Below are positions 54,362 to 63,815 of a DNA stretch of 64,000 bases, in pieces. Under the pieces are notes generated by a model. That model made no database searches. It worked only from the letters and a program-made list of their open reading frames with translations, and was not told the origin of the DNA. This stretch comes from Pythium myriotylum (Eukaryota > Oomycota > Peronosporomycetes > Pythiales > Pythiaceae), in assembly GCA_023091665.1 (NCBI GenBank), contig JALJCQ010000024.1, positions 868,001 through 932,000 on the forward strand, in the 5' to 3' direction. How positions within the stretch are numbered: position 1 is the stretch's first letter; every line of letters starts with the position of its first letter. Both the position numbers and the translations under genes were made by a program.

Positions 54362-56084
54362 CTAAGTCGAAGCACCGAGCTCTTGACACACTGCCTCGGC
54401 CACACGATCAAGATTCTCTCCGGTAGCGTGGTCGCCATAGTTGTCGATCAACTGCACCAGCGTGGGATCCAGCTCGGCGGTTCGAGAAACGCTGAGGATG
54501 GACCGTGTGAGGATTTCAGCATCCAATCGCTTCAACGTGGGGCTCGCCTCCATCGCTTCAATCAGATCAATCCAAAGAAGCTTTCCCCCGTGAACGATCA
54601 CGTTGGGCACGCGAGCATCTCCATGGACCAGGCCATTCGCGTGGAGCTGCCACAACAATCGAAAGAGGCTCTGTACTTCCTGTCGTGTTCTTGGTTGAGA
54701 GAGTGGTTCTCCGACTGGAGACAGCAATAAAAAAGCACTCTTAGGAGTCTGGATGAGGCTTCCCACAGGCCTAGTCGTCAGGCCTGTGTGCTGGGCACTC
54801 GTCAAGACCATCTCCTCTTGATAAAGACGTCCCATAGAACATCTCTCCACAATCTTTAGCGCCACAACCTTCCCATCTTGTCGAGTGACTTTAAACACGC
54901 GTCCATCAGCACCACGGCCAAGGAACGCATCGCCTTCCACTACATCAACGCCCAAGCAAATGCAAGCAAGGGCTAAATGCGCCACCCAAGGAGGTACATT
55001 GTCCGTGATGAAGCTCTGAAGCAATGATTTTGAGCCATTGTTGGCCCACATGCCAATTTGAACTTTGACAATAACCGCTCTGTGGCTGTTGATCAACCAA
55101 AAAGAGCGACGATCAAAAAGAATAGCGCTTGCTGAGCCGTCAGGGAAGAGATGCTGCAGGGATCGTGTCATTTGACCAAACGCAGCATCAGTTATGGTCA
55201 GCTTGCTTTCGAATAGAATGAGGCAGTCAAACAATTCTTCCTCAGCTACTCCAAATCGAAATCCACTGGGGCGTAACACTCCGTCATTTGGTGCTGGCTC
55301 GCTTCGAAACATGCCGCGATGCGTTGCAAATCCAGTTGGCTTGAGATCTCTTTTCTTGGTCTCAAACGTGTACTGGGACAACCATTGATCTCTCTCGCTA
55401 TTGACAAACACCATATTGCAGCAATCTAAGACCGTGCTAAAAAAAAGGAGTGATGAAGGCGTCGAAAACAGCCTTATTCGTAATGGCGTCAGCTTGAAGC
55501 TGAGCTTCCGCTGACCAAAATGCTTCTCCATTACCTATTGGAGCGGCATCGATGATCAAGCTGTCCTTTCGCAATCGTTCCATCTCAAGTTGACCCATAG
55601 TCGCATCTGAATAGGTTGACTCTTTGTGTCGTAAAGAGGCCGTGACTTCCTGAAGTTCCATCATAGCACGCTGTAGCTGCCTTTTGAGATCACGCATTTC
55701 GCGAAGCAGCAATAATGAAGCGGATTCGCTCATTGCACCTTCAGGAACCACCACCAACACGTTCACTGGGTGGTTTTGTCCTGGTTCCACACCATCATCC
55801 ACTTCGCCGACTAGCTGATCAGATAGGCCAACGCTTCGAAGTTCCGCTCCCACAGCACCCAAGTGCTTCAGGCCGTTGGTGTCAGTCACGTGCTTTACCT
55901 CGTTTCTGGTCAACCACGCGTCGCCTTTCTTCGCGAGGAACAGCTCCAGCTTGCTTGCAGCGAAGGTGTACGCTTGCTTCTTCTTGATTGCGTCCTTCAA
56001 GTGGCCCACCGACTTGTTCGCCTCGATGTTCACGGAGAACACGTCGACTCCCGCTCGCACGATCGCGCAGAGCAGCTTCACCAT
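54362..56084 (-). CDS. Crinkler (CRN) effector with kinase-like C-terminal domain
   Basis: The model encodes 537 aa in two exons: 55535-56084 and 54362-55425 (109-bp intron). The N-terminus is a classic CRN header: MVKLLCAIVR, LELFLAKKGDAWL (LFLAK motif, about 46-57) and VNVLVVVPEG (about 107-116), the usual translocation and DWL regions. No signal peptide is evident, as in many CRNs. The C-terminal domain is kinase-like: FLGRGADGRVFKV (glycine loop), VVALKIVER (Lys), HGDARVPN (HGD in place of HRD) and LLWIDLIEA (DFG-position Asp). CRN effectors act inside host cells, often in the nucleus. The intron contains an 8-T run before an AG; the splice at TTAG/AT joins API to DCCNMVFVNS in frame. It lies 238 bp from a retrotransposon. 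Confidence 0.85.
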
Positions 56085-56321
56085 GTTTCCTCTCACTGAC
56101 GAGGTTTGATGGACTGGCCAAATTGAGTGGGCCACATTCATGAGAATATTGTTAAGCGATGTCACCGTTGGGCAATTCTCAGCATCTTCTTCTGAATTCT
56201 CAGACATCCAGGATATTGTATCTGTCTGATTTAGGAGTACATTTCCTCCAGCTTGTGTGCTCGGCATGGGGGCCAAGCTCGCCAGCGAGCGGGATGAGAG
56301 TGTATTGATCTGTCGACGGCC

Positions 56322-57422
56322 TCAGCAGGAGAGCTGAGGCTGCCCCCACGAAGGCTTGCCTTCCGTCGACGATCTTTTGCTCCTACGCTTGGCTGCGTGC
56401 GTGACCATATCGGAGAGTTGCTTCATGTTTGTCGTTTCCATGCGGATGTAACGCTGAAAGCAATCACTTGTCCACCTTCCTTGCAGCTTGATGGTCGTGT
56501 CATTGCATCCCGCCTCGAAGAGGGCGGTCGCACCGCCACTGCGTAGCGAGTGCGTCCCGTATCGGGATGGGTCCTCACCCACTCGGGCTGCTCCGCGCTT
56601 GATGACTCGCTCAACTTCACTGGCTCGAATCGCCTCGCCGTCAAGCGAGCAGAACGGCGCGCCACCTGGTGCGCCGCTCCCTTCGTGTGCAAGTGCGAGG
56701 GCTGCTCGTACAGGGCACAGCCACTTGATGCTGGTTCTAGTCAGTGAGCGGGTCGTTGACGTGCCGAACTGGTCGGTCTTGCTCCCACGGAACCTGATCA
56801 CGACTTGCTGGACTTGTTCTCGGTCATCGCACGCCAGACCGTGTTTGTCAAGTAGCTGCACGTCTTGGCGCTGGATGACAAACCACGCGAGTTTACCGGC
56901 CACGCTCAGGTACTCGGAGCGCCGGAGGAGGAAGCAAAAGCCCAAGACCGTAGCCCCCCATAGCACGCGGTCGCGGGGTTGGGCGAAGTCGAGCTCCCGG
57001 CGGATTTCGTACAGGATGGCTGTGGTGATAGGGGCTCGCGGGGACGGGGCGGGTGACAACCGGCGCATCCCGAGCAGAGCGAGGCGGTGGGCGTCGGAGA
57101 TTTGAACGCCGTAACCGTAGCGGAGCCGATGATGCCATGCGAGATGGCTACACTTGGACAAAACGGTAGTGGGGCTGTTGTGGACGGACGTGACGTGACC
57201 TGCCCAACAGGCGACGGCGAAGATCGCGATCTCGAACGAGTGGGCTTCTGCGTCGCGAGGTAGCTGGACGGGGGCTCCGATGCGACGTCGCCACGCGCAC
57301 CACTGACTCCACGTGCGGTCATACAAGGCGAGGGAGCTTGGCGCCAATGATGCGGTCTGAAGCTCGAAGAGAAGTCGTTGTAGATCGTTCTGAACGCATC
57401 GGGAACTCGAACCTGTGTCCAT
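56322..57422 (-). CDS. Retrotransposon tyrosine recombinase
   Basis: This frame encodes 366 aa from the ATG at 57422. It would integrate the circular DNA intermediate of the element without target-site duplication. Catalytic positions of the tyrosine recombinase family are all visible: Arg in FLLRRSEYL, Lys in RFRGSKTDQ, HSLRSGG (His and second Arg), GRWTS (Trp in place of His) and the nucleophile Tyr in QRYIR. The N-terminal SAM-like core-binding part (LYDRTWSQWCAWRR) is also present. It overlaps the RT frame in another phase, as in other DIRS elements. Confidence 0.88.
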   Translation of the reverse strand: MDTGSSSRCVQNDLQRLLFELQTASLAPSSLALYDRTWSQWCAWRRRIGAPVQLPRDAEAHSFEIAIFAVACWAGHVTSVHNSPTTVLSKCSHLAWHHRLRYGYGVQISDAHRLALLGMRRLSPAPSPRAPITTAILYEIRRELDFAQPRDRVLWGATVLGFCFLLRRSEYLSVAGKLAWFVIQRQDVQLLDKHGLACDDREQVQQVVIRFRGSKTDQFGTSTTRSLTRTSIKWLCPVRAALALAHEGSGAPGGAPFCSLDGEAIRASEVERVIKRGAARVGEDPSRYGTHSLRSGGATALFEAGCNDTTIKLQGRWTSDCFQRYIRMETTNMKQLSDMVTHAAKRRSKRSSTEGKPSWGQPQLSC

Positions 57423-59347
57423 CCAGCGACAGCGTTAGTAAACAAAGCCCTGGAGTCCGGATCACCCAACCGACTGCCCGCGTCGGCCACTAGGTTAATC
57501 GCGCCCGGCATGTGTGCCGACGACACGTGGATTTGGAGGGCGGCTTCGGCAAAACCAATGCACCTGTTAAGCTCCTGTGCTTGTAGGTGTTGGGCGGAGA
57601 GTTTGTTCGTCCGCGCCGCCGCGGTTGTGTTGTCTGTCCAGCAGCGTATGTGCGGCCACGAGACGGCGGATTTGTCACGCCAGAGCGGTCCCAAAAGCAG
57701 GCAGGAGAGAGCAATTGCAAAATGCTCGCGCACGTTGATATCGAACGCGCCCGAATGAGTGGTGACGGTGGCGCGCTCGTGTGCATTAAACCGAACGGCG
57801 ATATAGCGTCGAGACGCCGGGTCGAGGACACTGAGACCTTCGTTACTCGCATTCATGTAGAAGTGCACATCGACGGGCGGATCATGAGTAAACAAGCGCG
57901 TGGGCACTTCGTGCAGCGCGTAACATTGTAGGATTCGTTCAAACCACCGCAGGTCGTCTCGTGCCCAGGTCGCTAGCGTGACGAGGCCGTAACGAGGGGC
58001 GCGGGCGCAGACACTGTGCAGACGTTGATAAAACGGTCGCGCGGCGCGAAGGCATGATGACACGTGCCGAAGACTGCCAAGTAGCCGTTGCAGCTGGACC
58101 GTGGGCACCTTGAGCGGCGAGCGGCGCATCTCAACGACGCGTCGAAGGGCTTTCTCAATTTTTGTGGCTGGCATGGCCACCGTCCGGGACACGCTGTCCC
58201 AGTCGAGACCAAGGACGTGAGCGGTCGTGCTCCAAGTCGAGAACTTGGACTCGTTGATGGCCTTGGGCCCCAACACGGCAAGCATGGCCAGGCGCAAAAC
58301 ATCTTCCGCGATGCGGCATCGATCAGCTACGTCCACCTCAATGAGGACGTGGTCATCCACCCATTCGTATTGGAAGAACGGGGTGTCGTCGTCATCTCCT
58401 GGGGACATACTGGCCGGCGACTCGCGGCCAACGAGATACGAGATGGCACGACCAAAGACCCCGTACAGCGCCGGCGACCCAGTCCAACCAAAGGGTGCCG
58501 ACATGTCCACGACAAAAGACCCGTCGGCCGGCACGATACCACCCATCCAGTGGACGTCACCTGCGAATTGCCGGAGGTGCCGAAAGGCACCTTTTACATC
58601 TCCTTTCAGGAGTAAGATCGTCAAGCCTGGGTGTCGGTGGTGCAGATACTCAATGCGCTGGGCAAGCACAGCCACAGACTCGTAGGTGATCGGCGGCAAC
58701 GAGCACTGGAGTGTGAAGTCGTTCACACTGCTCCCTGCTGGATACGAGAGGTCGTGTATCAGACGAAAGGAGGCCGGCGTTTGGCCATCACTATGCTTGG
58801 GGACGACGCCGAACGGACTGACATGCACATCGAAGTGATCGAGGAGATCACGATCGAGAACCAGGTAGGTGCCGGACTTGACGCCTTCGAGGATACAGTC
58901 CGAGACCGCTGGGGCATGTCGGTCGGCTGAGCGGTGGTTGGCTGGACGTGCGGACTGTCTGGGACACGAACGCAGCCATCCAACCCGGAAGCCACTAGTC
59001 GCAATTGCGACCATGAGATCAACATGCTCATAATTACTCAGCAGGCGGCGATATGTGGAGGGCTCCAGGGCCTTGTTTGGGCGTGGGTCGTCAACCGTCT
59101 CACCGCGTACCAGCTGAACGACGGCAGGGAGCGACATCTTGCGTAAATGGACCAGATTAGAGAGAGCAAATTGAATTGAATCGGGGGCGCAAGGCGCGTT
59201 TACCAATCCTGCCTCCACCAGTGCGTGCAAGACGCGCTGATGGGTCGCGCGTACGGCGGCATCGAGACGTAGTTGGAGGACGGCCTGAACGCGGCCAGCC
59301 AAAACCGTGTACGCCGGTCTCTGTCGAGCCGGTCGCGGCTGTACTTG
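56906..59347 (-). CDS. Retrotransposon reverse transcriptase/RNase H
   Basis: This frame follows the gag-like frame directly, in the same phase, after a single TGA at 59348-59350, and has no ATG of its own near the start. RT motifs include FRLIHDLSYP, LLKGDVKGAFRHL, SAPFGWTGSPALYG and the active site YEWVDDHVLIE (a WVDD form of the usual YxDD). An RNase H-like region follows, with YMNASNEG, DINVREHFA, CWTDNTTA and NLVADAGSR. The first acidic residue of RNase H is replaced by Asn here. The C-terminal portion beyond the RNase H overlaps the recombinase and is low complexity. Confidence 0.85.
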   Translation of the reverse strand, partial: QVQPRPARQRPAYTVLAGRVQAVLQLRLDAAVRATHQRVLHALVEAGLVNAPCAPDSIQFALSNLVHLRKMSLPAVVQLVRGETVDDPRPNKALEPSTYRRLLSNYEHVDLMVAIATSGFRVGWLRSCPRQSARPANHRSADRHAPAVSDCILEGVKSGTYLVLDRDLLDHFDVHVSPFGVVPKHSDGQTPASFRLIHDLSYPAGSSVNDFTLQCSLPPITYESVAVLAQRIEYLHHRHPGLTILLLKGDVKGAFRHLRQFAGDVHWMGGIVPADGSFVVDMSAPFGWTGSPALYGVFGRAISYLVGRESPASMSPGDDDDTPFFQYEWVDDHVLIEVDVADRCRIAEDVLRLAMLAVLGPKAINESKFSTWSTTAHVLGLDWDSVSRTVAMPATKIEKALRRVVEMRRSPLKVPTVQLQRLLGSLRHVSSCLRAARPFYQRLHSVCARAPRYGLVTLATWARDDLRWFERILQCYALHEVPTRLFTHDPPVDVHFYMNASNEGLSVLDPASRRYIAVRFNAHERATVTTHSGAFDINVREHFAIALSCLLLGPLWRDKSAVSWPHIRCWTDNTTAAARTNKLSAQHLQAQELNRCIGFAEAALQIHVSSAHMPGAINLVADAGSRLGDPDSRALFTNAVAGWTQVRVPDAFRTIYNDFSSSFRPHHWRQAPSPCMTARGVSGARGDVASEPPSSYLATQKPTRSRSRSSPSPVGQVTSRPSTTAPLPFCPSVAISHGIIGSATVTAFKSPTPTASLCSGCAGCHPPRPREPLSPQPSCTKSAGSSTSPNPATACYGGLRSWAFASSSGAPST

Positions 59348-61228
59348 TCAAAGATGTTGAGCTTCGGCGCGCAGTCCACCATAGTTGGCGTTGATGTAGT
59401 CGCGGACAGGCGCAGGTAGAGTCACCGGGAGAAAATGGCGCCGATTCGAGTCGAAGCACTCACTCGGATTGCCACGGGCACCAGAGCATCCTGTCTGCGA
59501 TAACGACTTGAGGCACAGGGATTTGCCGCCCTGACGTGGGATTAGTTGGATTACTTCTTGTGGCATTCGTGCTCGTTGGCTCGACGCGTCTCCACCGCGC
59601 CGAGGACCACGTGGTCCGTCAGGCGGACGGAACCACCGCTCTTGAGGGCCGTATGGCGTGGCGGCCGTAGTTCCTCTCGAGGCACCCGCAGCGTGTGAGG
59701 TCTGGAGGGCTTGTGCGACACGTTGAGACGTAATAAGTTGGACAATCATCTGGAACTCAGGATGTGTTTGGCACAGCGTTTCCACCGCGTGGAGACGGGA
59801 CGTGCCGCCATCGTTGGCATCCCGCGCCGCGCAATTCCGAAAATGTTCGAGGCGCCCATTCGTCCAGATAACCAGGTACTTGAGGTCCAAGGGGCCCCAT
59901 AGCTGCAGCCCGACGAGTTGCTGTACAAACGCGAGCAGAGACTGACCGAACGCGACCGTAGCTGGGGCAGCAAATGCGGCAAAGTACGTGCACAAAGTCG
60001 AAATGGCACCGATCACGTCCTCGATACATGCCGGGACGGCTGGAGACGGAACACCCACCGCGGCCAAAAAATTCTGCATGTTCACGCTGGAAGAGTGTAC
60101 CCATTCGATCTTGGCGAGATGGTTGAGCCGAGTCATATTCATGACCGATAATCCGCGTGTGCCGAAGTCAAGCGCGAAGAGCCGCAACAGCACGCCCGGG
60201 TGTGGGGGAAACTGGACCGCGTGGTGGGCAATCAGACTATCGAGAAAATCGTGCGCTGACGTACCTGGAGGAAGTGGAGCCATCGTGATCTCAAAAATCT
60301 TTTCTTGTGTAGAAGTTGGCAGAAACTGGAACTTGGAAGTCCTTTTGTCGGCCTTGCTGCCGTCCCCCGCCAGCGCGACGTGGTGTCTCTTGGGAGACGG
60401 CTGCTGGCGCGCCCTCACCGATAGGTAGTGATCGAGGAGCTCCGGGTCGTGCGCCAACGTCGCGACTATTCTCGCGTGCCGGTCGGCGTCATCTCTGGAC
60501 ACTACGTGATCTCGGGATGGACCCGGTGTCGGCGCGTGGGCCACGCATGAGGCGTCCTCATCAGACGCCGAGTCGTAAAAGGAGTCAGACGGCGCCGGAC
60601 GCTTCGTCCCACGACTCGGCGGACTGGATGCGCGCGCCACCGGCGACGGTTGCGATAGTTGAGCCCTGGCGGTCGACTGGCCATGGCTATCCGGAGGGGA
60701 AAAGAACGTGGCCCCGATCCCGTCGCGTACAGACTTCGGAATGCGCCGAGCACAACTTTCGTGGACAAATACGAAGTCGATCGCGTGCTGAAGCGGAAAG
60801 TGATGGGATGCCGAGTCCTCCGGACTAATCCATACGCAGGAACGATTTCCGGTCGGGATGTTCTCCGGCTCCACGAGGCGATCAAGAATTCGGACGATGT
60901 TCCGAGTCGGGGTCTGCCGTGGTCTACTGTCGTCACCGAGCAGGCGACCGAGAATCGAGGCGTGGATAGCCTGCATCTCTTCCAGTGGTGTCTTCACTGG
61001 GAACCGGCATTGCCCGAGAAGAAGCGCCGTGACTGGGTCGATCACGATCGCCGAGGTGGCCCGGCACGTCGATGCGTCGTCTTCACCGGAGTGGACGACG
61101 ATGTTGGCGCCTCGCGTCGCCACGACTTGGCCGTGGACCCAAGCCGAAGAGGTACGAGCAAGGACCGCTTGATGGAGGAGCGCGTGCGCGCGCGATGCTC
61201 GGCCGCGCGAAGCGTTGGTGGCCGTCAT
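59348..61228 (-). CDS. Retrotransposon gag-like protein
   Basis: This frame encodes 626 aa from the ATG at 61228. The middle part is helical, and a cysteine/histidine-bearing stretch near the C-terminus (CLKSLSQTGCSGARGNPSEC) could be a zinc-binding nucleic acid contact. It lies upstream of and in frame with the RT, and so corresponds to the Gag of DIRS elements. It ends at TGA, immediately followed by the open RT frame. The assignment rests on position and general features rather than a recognised domain. Confidence 0.7.
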   Translation of the reverse strand: MTATNASRGRASRAHALLHQAVLARTSSAWVHGQVVATRGANIVVHSGEDDASTCRATSAIVIDPVTALLLGQCRFPVKTPLEEMQAIHASILGRLLGDDSRPRQTPTRNIVRILDRLVEPENIPTGNRSCVWISPEDSASHHFPLQHAIDFVFVHESCARRIPKSVRDGIGATFFSPPDSHGQSTARAQLSQPSPVARASSPPSRGTKRPAPSDSFYDSASDEDASCVAHAPTPGPSRDHVVSRDDADRHARIVATLAHDPELLDHYLSVRARQQPSPKRHHVALAGDGSKADKRTSKFQFLPTSTQEKIFEITMAPLPPGTSAHDFLDSLIAHHAVQFPPHPGVLLRLFALDFGTRGLSVMNMTRLNHLAKIEWVHSSSVNMQNFLAAVGVPSPAVPACIEDVIGAISTLCTYFAAFAAPATVAFGQSLLAFVQQLVGLQLWGPLDLKYLVIWTNGRLEHFRNCAARDANDGGTSRLHAVETLCQTHPEFQMIVQLITSQRVAQALQTSHAAGASRGTTAATPYGPQERWFRPPDGPRGPRRGGDASSQRARMPQEVIQLIPRQGGKSLCLKSLSQTGCSGARGNPSECFDSNRRHFLPVTLPAPVRDYINANYGGLRAEAQHL

Positions 61229-61703
61229 GTTGGTTGGATACGAGCAAACGCGAACCGGTTAAGAACACACTTGTGTGTTACGCTGCCAATCGAAAAGTGG
61301 CCTGTTCTATCAGTCCTACGCTTGGTGATTGGGTCCTTGGGAGCCACACATCCCGCCTTCGGAAAACAAGCTTTCCAAACGTAATTACGTCCGGAAACCT
61401 GACCTGTCGACTTTCGAGAACCCATATCATGTTCGAAAGGATTGACATTCACGCTTTACTACTCCAAACGCTCAAATGCAATGATGCACAAATGCTCCAA
61501 GACACTACAATACAGAATGTATCCTCGAAGTTCGCCACGACATCCCGTCGCGTTGCTTCAATCACTAGACCCGTAGATCCTTGGATCTTGATGCCACGAC
61601 ATCCGATTCACTCCCTTCGATCTCTTGATCTCTAGATCCCAAGATCCCAAGAACCAAAGATCCTCTGATGATTCGATGCTTCAATGCTTAGATCCTAGGA
61701 TCC
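61229..61703. other. Intergenic region with GATC-rich stretch
   Basis: This interval lies between the retrotransposon and the third VWD gene. It may hold the 5' terminus of the element, including the dyad AACACACTTGTGTGTT (61263-61278). Its right part is a degenerate GATC-rich repeat. Confidence 0.5.
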
Positions 61704-61712
61704 TTAGATCTT
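61570..61712 (+). repeat. Degenerate AGATCC-type repeat
   Basis: Short motifs such as AGATCC, GGATCTTG and AGATCCCAAG recur about a dozen times with irregular spacing. The stretch reaches the 3' end of the VWD-EGF gene. Confidence 0.5.
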
Positions 61713-63815
61713 GACGTCGCAGCCGAGACCCGTGTAGCCGGCGTCGCACTGGCAGCCAGCCGCCAGACACTTGCCGCGACCGCTGCACTGCTTGGCGCAG
61801 CGCGACAGGTCGCCGAAGAAGAGCGCGTCGCGGTCCTTCTGCAGCGCCTTGGTCTCCGTGGCGCACGCCGTCTGCGACGAGAGACGCGCGTCCAGCTCGC
61901 GGCGGCACTCGCGCAGGTAGCCGAGCTTGGCGTGGTCGACGACGGCGAGGTCTCGCATGAGCGCCGTGTCGGCGATGCATCGCGTGTGGATGTGGTGGTC
62001 GGTGTCGCGCACGTACTTGGCGCAGGTGGTGGCGATGGCCGAGAGCACTTGCTGGCACAGCTGCGTGGCGCGCGGCGTGACGTCGACGTCGTTCTTGGTG
62101 TTGGGGTTGGCGTAGGAGTCGGTCTTGGCACTGGTCTTGGCACCGACATCGGTCTTGGCACCGGTGTTGGGGTTGACACCAGCGTTGGCACCAGCGTTAG
62201 CACCGGTGTTGGCACCGGTGTTGGCATTGGCGTTAGCGTTGGTCTTGTCTTTGGTGTTCGTGTCGAGGTTCGGCTTCGTCGTCGGGTTGGTGATTGGCGC
62301 CGGGGTGGTGGTAGCGGTACTGGTGGTGCCGGTGGCAGTCGCGGCGCCGTCGGGGGTCGTCGCTACCTGGCCCGCCGCGTACCCGGCGGAGCCACGCAGG
62401 AGTCGACCCTCGCTCGCGCGTCCATCACGCTCGTTCTCGTCCATGTTAGCCTGCTCACCCTGGCCACCCATAAGCCGACGCAGCGCCAGCGTGCGCAGCT
62501 TGGGCGAGAAGCCGCGAAGAGGGATGGCGTCCGCCGCGACCACCGCGTAGCCCTGGTGCAGCAGCGGCTGCGAGCCGCCCGACGACACGAGCGCCTGCGT
62601 GAGCGCGAGCGCGTTCGATTCGTGGATGGTCGAGGCCTTGAGCATCGGCGCGCACGCGGCCTCGCCCACACACGTGAAGAGGTTCGAGTCGAGCGAGACG
62701 CCGTGGAGCTGCGCGAGCTGGTCGCTGTTGGTGACGTCGTCGTTGCGGTTGCCGTTCCAGTTGCCCATGAGCCCGGAGACGGCGTTGGTGGTGCCAGGAG
62801 CAGCAGCGCCAGCGCCAGCCCCGGCACCCGCCTTGAAGTAGGGCGAGAGCTGGAGCGCGACGTTGAGCAGCGGGTAGTCTCCCCATCGGTCGAGGTTGAT
62901 GTCGACGTAGGTGGCGTGGTCGACGTTGGCGAAGACGCGGAAGCCCTGCGCGGCGGGCGACGCGAGGCGCTCGACCGAGAGCCACTGGAGCGAGGCCGAG
63001 CCGCGCGCAGCCTGCAGCTTGCCGTCGACGATGAAGAAGCGTGCGATCGAGGCGCCGAAGGCGACGGCGACGCCCTGGTAGCAGCTGGGCGCCGCGTCCT
63101 TGAGGCGCGCGACGTCGCCGCACTTTTCCTGGAAGACCTGCACCTGGAGACTGCCGGCCTCGACGTACTTGAAGACGCCCTGCTTCTGGAAGTCGTAGGC
63201 CACGCCGTCGAGCGTGGTGAGGTGCGGGTCGCCCCAGCCGGAGCAGCGGCCCGAGTTGACCACCTTGCGCTTGAGTCTCTGCGCATCGGATGCGCGCGGG
63301 CCTTGCCTGTAGGTGAGCGTGACAGGCACGTCGACGACGCTGCCGTCGGGCGTCGACGCCGGCGCCGCGCCGGCCGCCGTGCGGCACGTGACGCGCTGCT
63401 TGTGGGAGGCCTTGTCGGTCTTGGAGAAGGTGAACTTGGAGCGGCCGCAGAGCAGTCCGGGCGCCGAGACCTCGACCTCGGCGGGCGGGTTGTTGGCGAA
63501 GGCCGGGTTGAGCGTCACGACGGCGGTGGCGATGGCGCCGTCCTGGATGGGCGTGTCGGCGGAGGCGGTCGGGTTGTTGCCGTTGCCGTTGCCGTTGCCC
63601 GTGCCGCTCGGGTTGCCGTTACCATTGCCATTGGCAGTGGAGATGGGGATGCCACTACCGTTGGGGTTGGCGTTGGCAGTGGGCCCATCGGCGGTGGTGG
63701 CACTCTCGATGGCGACGGAGACGCAGTTCTGCGCGGTGACCAGGTCGATGGACATGGCGGCGTGGGCGGCGATGGCCGTGGCGAGCAGCGAGCGGAGGAT
63801 GGCGATAGCGCGCAT
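61704..63815 (-). CDS. Secreted VWD-EGF repeat-linker protein, diverged copy
   Basis: This gene encodes 703 aa without introns from the ATG at 63815. It is a clear paralogue of the protein at 3374-5380: nearly the same signal peptide (MRAIAILRSLLATAIAA), a VWD domain with CSGWGDPHLTTLDG, and an identical C-terminal EGF module (CSGRGKC, CQCDAGYTGLGC). It differs mainly in two low-complexity segments: a Gly/Asn repeat near residues 50-85 (GNGNGNPSGTGNGNGNGN) and an Asn/Ala/Gly/Thr/Lys repeat between the VWD and EGF regions (TGANTGANAGANAG). Predicted secreted or wall-linked; role unknown. Confidence 0.9.
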   Translation of the reverse strand: MRAIAILRSLLATAIAAHAAMSIDLVTAQNCVSVAIESATTADGPTANANPNGSGIPISTANGNGNGNPSGTGNGNGNGNNPTASADTPIQDGAIATAVVTLNPAFANNPPAEVEVSAPGLLCGRSKFTFSKTDKASHKQRVTCRTAAGAAPASTPDGSVVDVPVTLTYRQGPRASDAQRLKRKVVNSGRCSGWGDPHLTTLDGVAYDFQKQGVFKYVEAGSLQVQVFQEKCGDVARLKDAAPSCYQGVAVAFGASIARFFIVDGKLQAARGSASLQWLSVERLASPAAQGFRVFANVDHATYVDINLDRWGDYPLLNVALQLSPYFKAGAGAGAGAAAPGTTNAVSGLMGNWNGNRNDDVTNSDQLAQLHGVSLDSNLFTCVGEAACAPMLKASTIHESNALALTQALVSSGGSQPLLHQGYAVVAADAIPLRGFSPKLRTLALRRLMGGQGEQANMDENERDGRASEGRLLRGSAGYAAGQVATTPDGAATATGTTSTATTTPAPITNPTTKPNLDTNTKDKTNANANANTGANTGANAGANAGVNPNTGAKTDVGAKTSAKTDSYANPNTKNDVDVTPRATQLCQQVLSAIATTCAKYVRDTDHHIHTRCIADTALMRDLAVVDHAKLGYLRECRRELDARLSSQTACATETKALQKDRDALFFGDLSRCAKQCSGRGKCLAAGCQCDAGYTGLGCDVKI

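Larger units (their letters stand above)
56322..61228 (-). mobile_element. DIRS-like tyrosine-recombinase retrotransposon
   Basis: Three minus-strand reading frames form one element: gag-like (59348-61228), reverse transcriptase/RNase H (56906-59347), and tyrosine recombinase (56322-57422) overlapping the RT frame by about 517 bp. This order and the presence of a tyrosine recombinase instead of a DDE integrase identify a DIRS/Ngaro-class element. The frames are long and largely intact, so insertion may be recent. The outer boundaries and terminal repeats were not found by eye; the coordinates cover coding sequence only. Confidence 0.85.
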
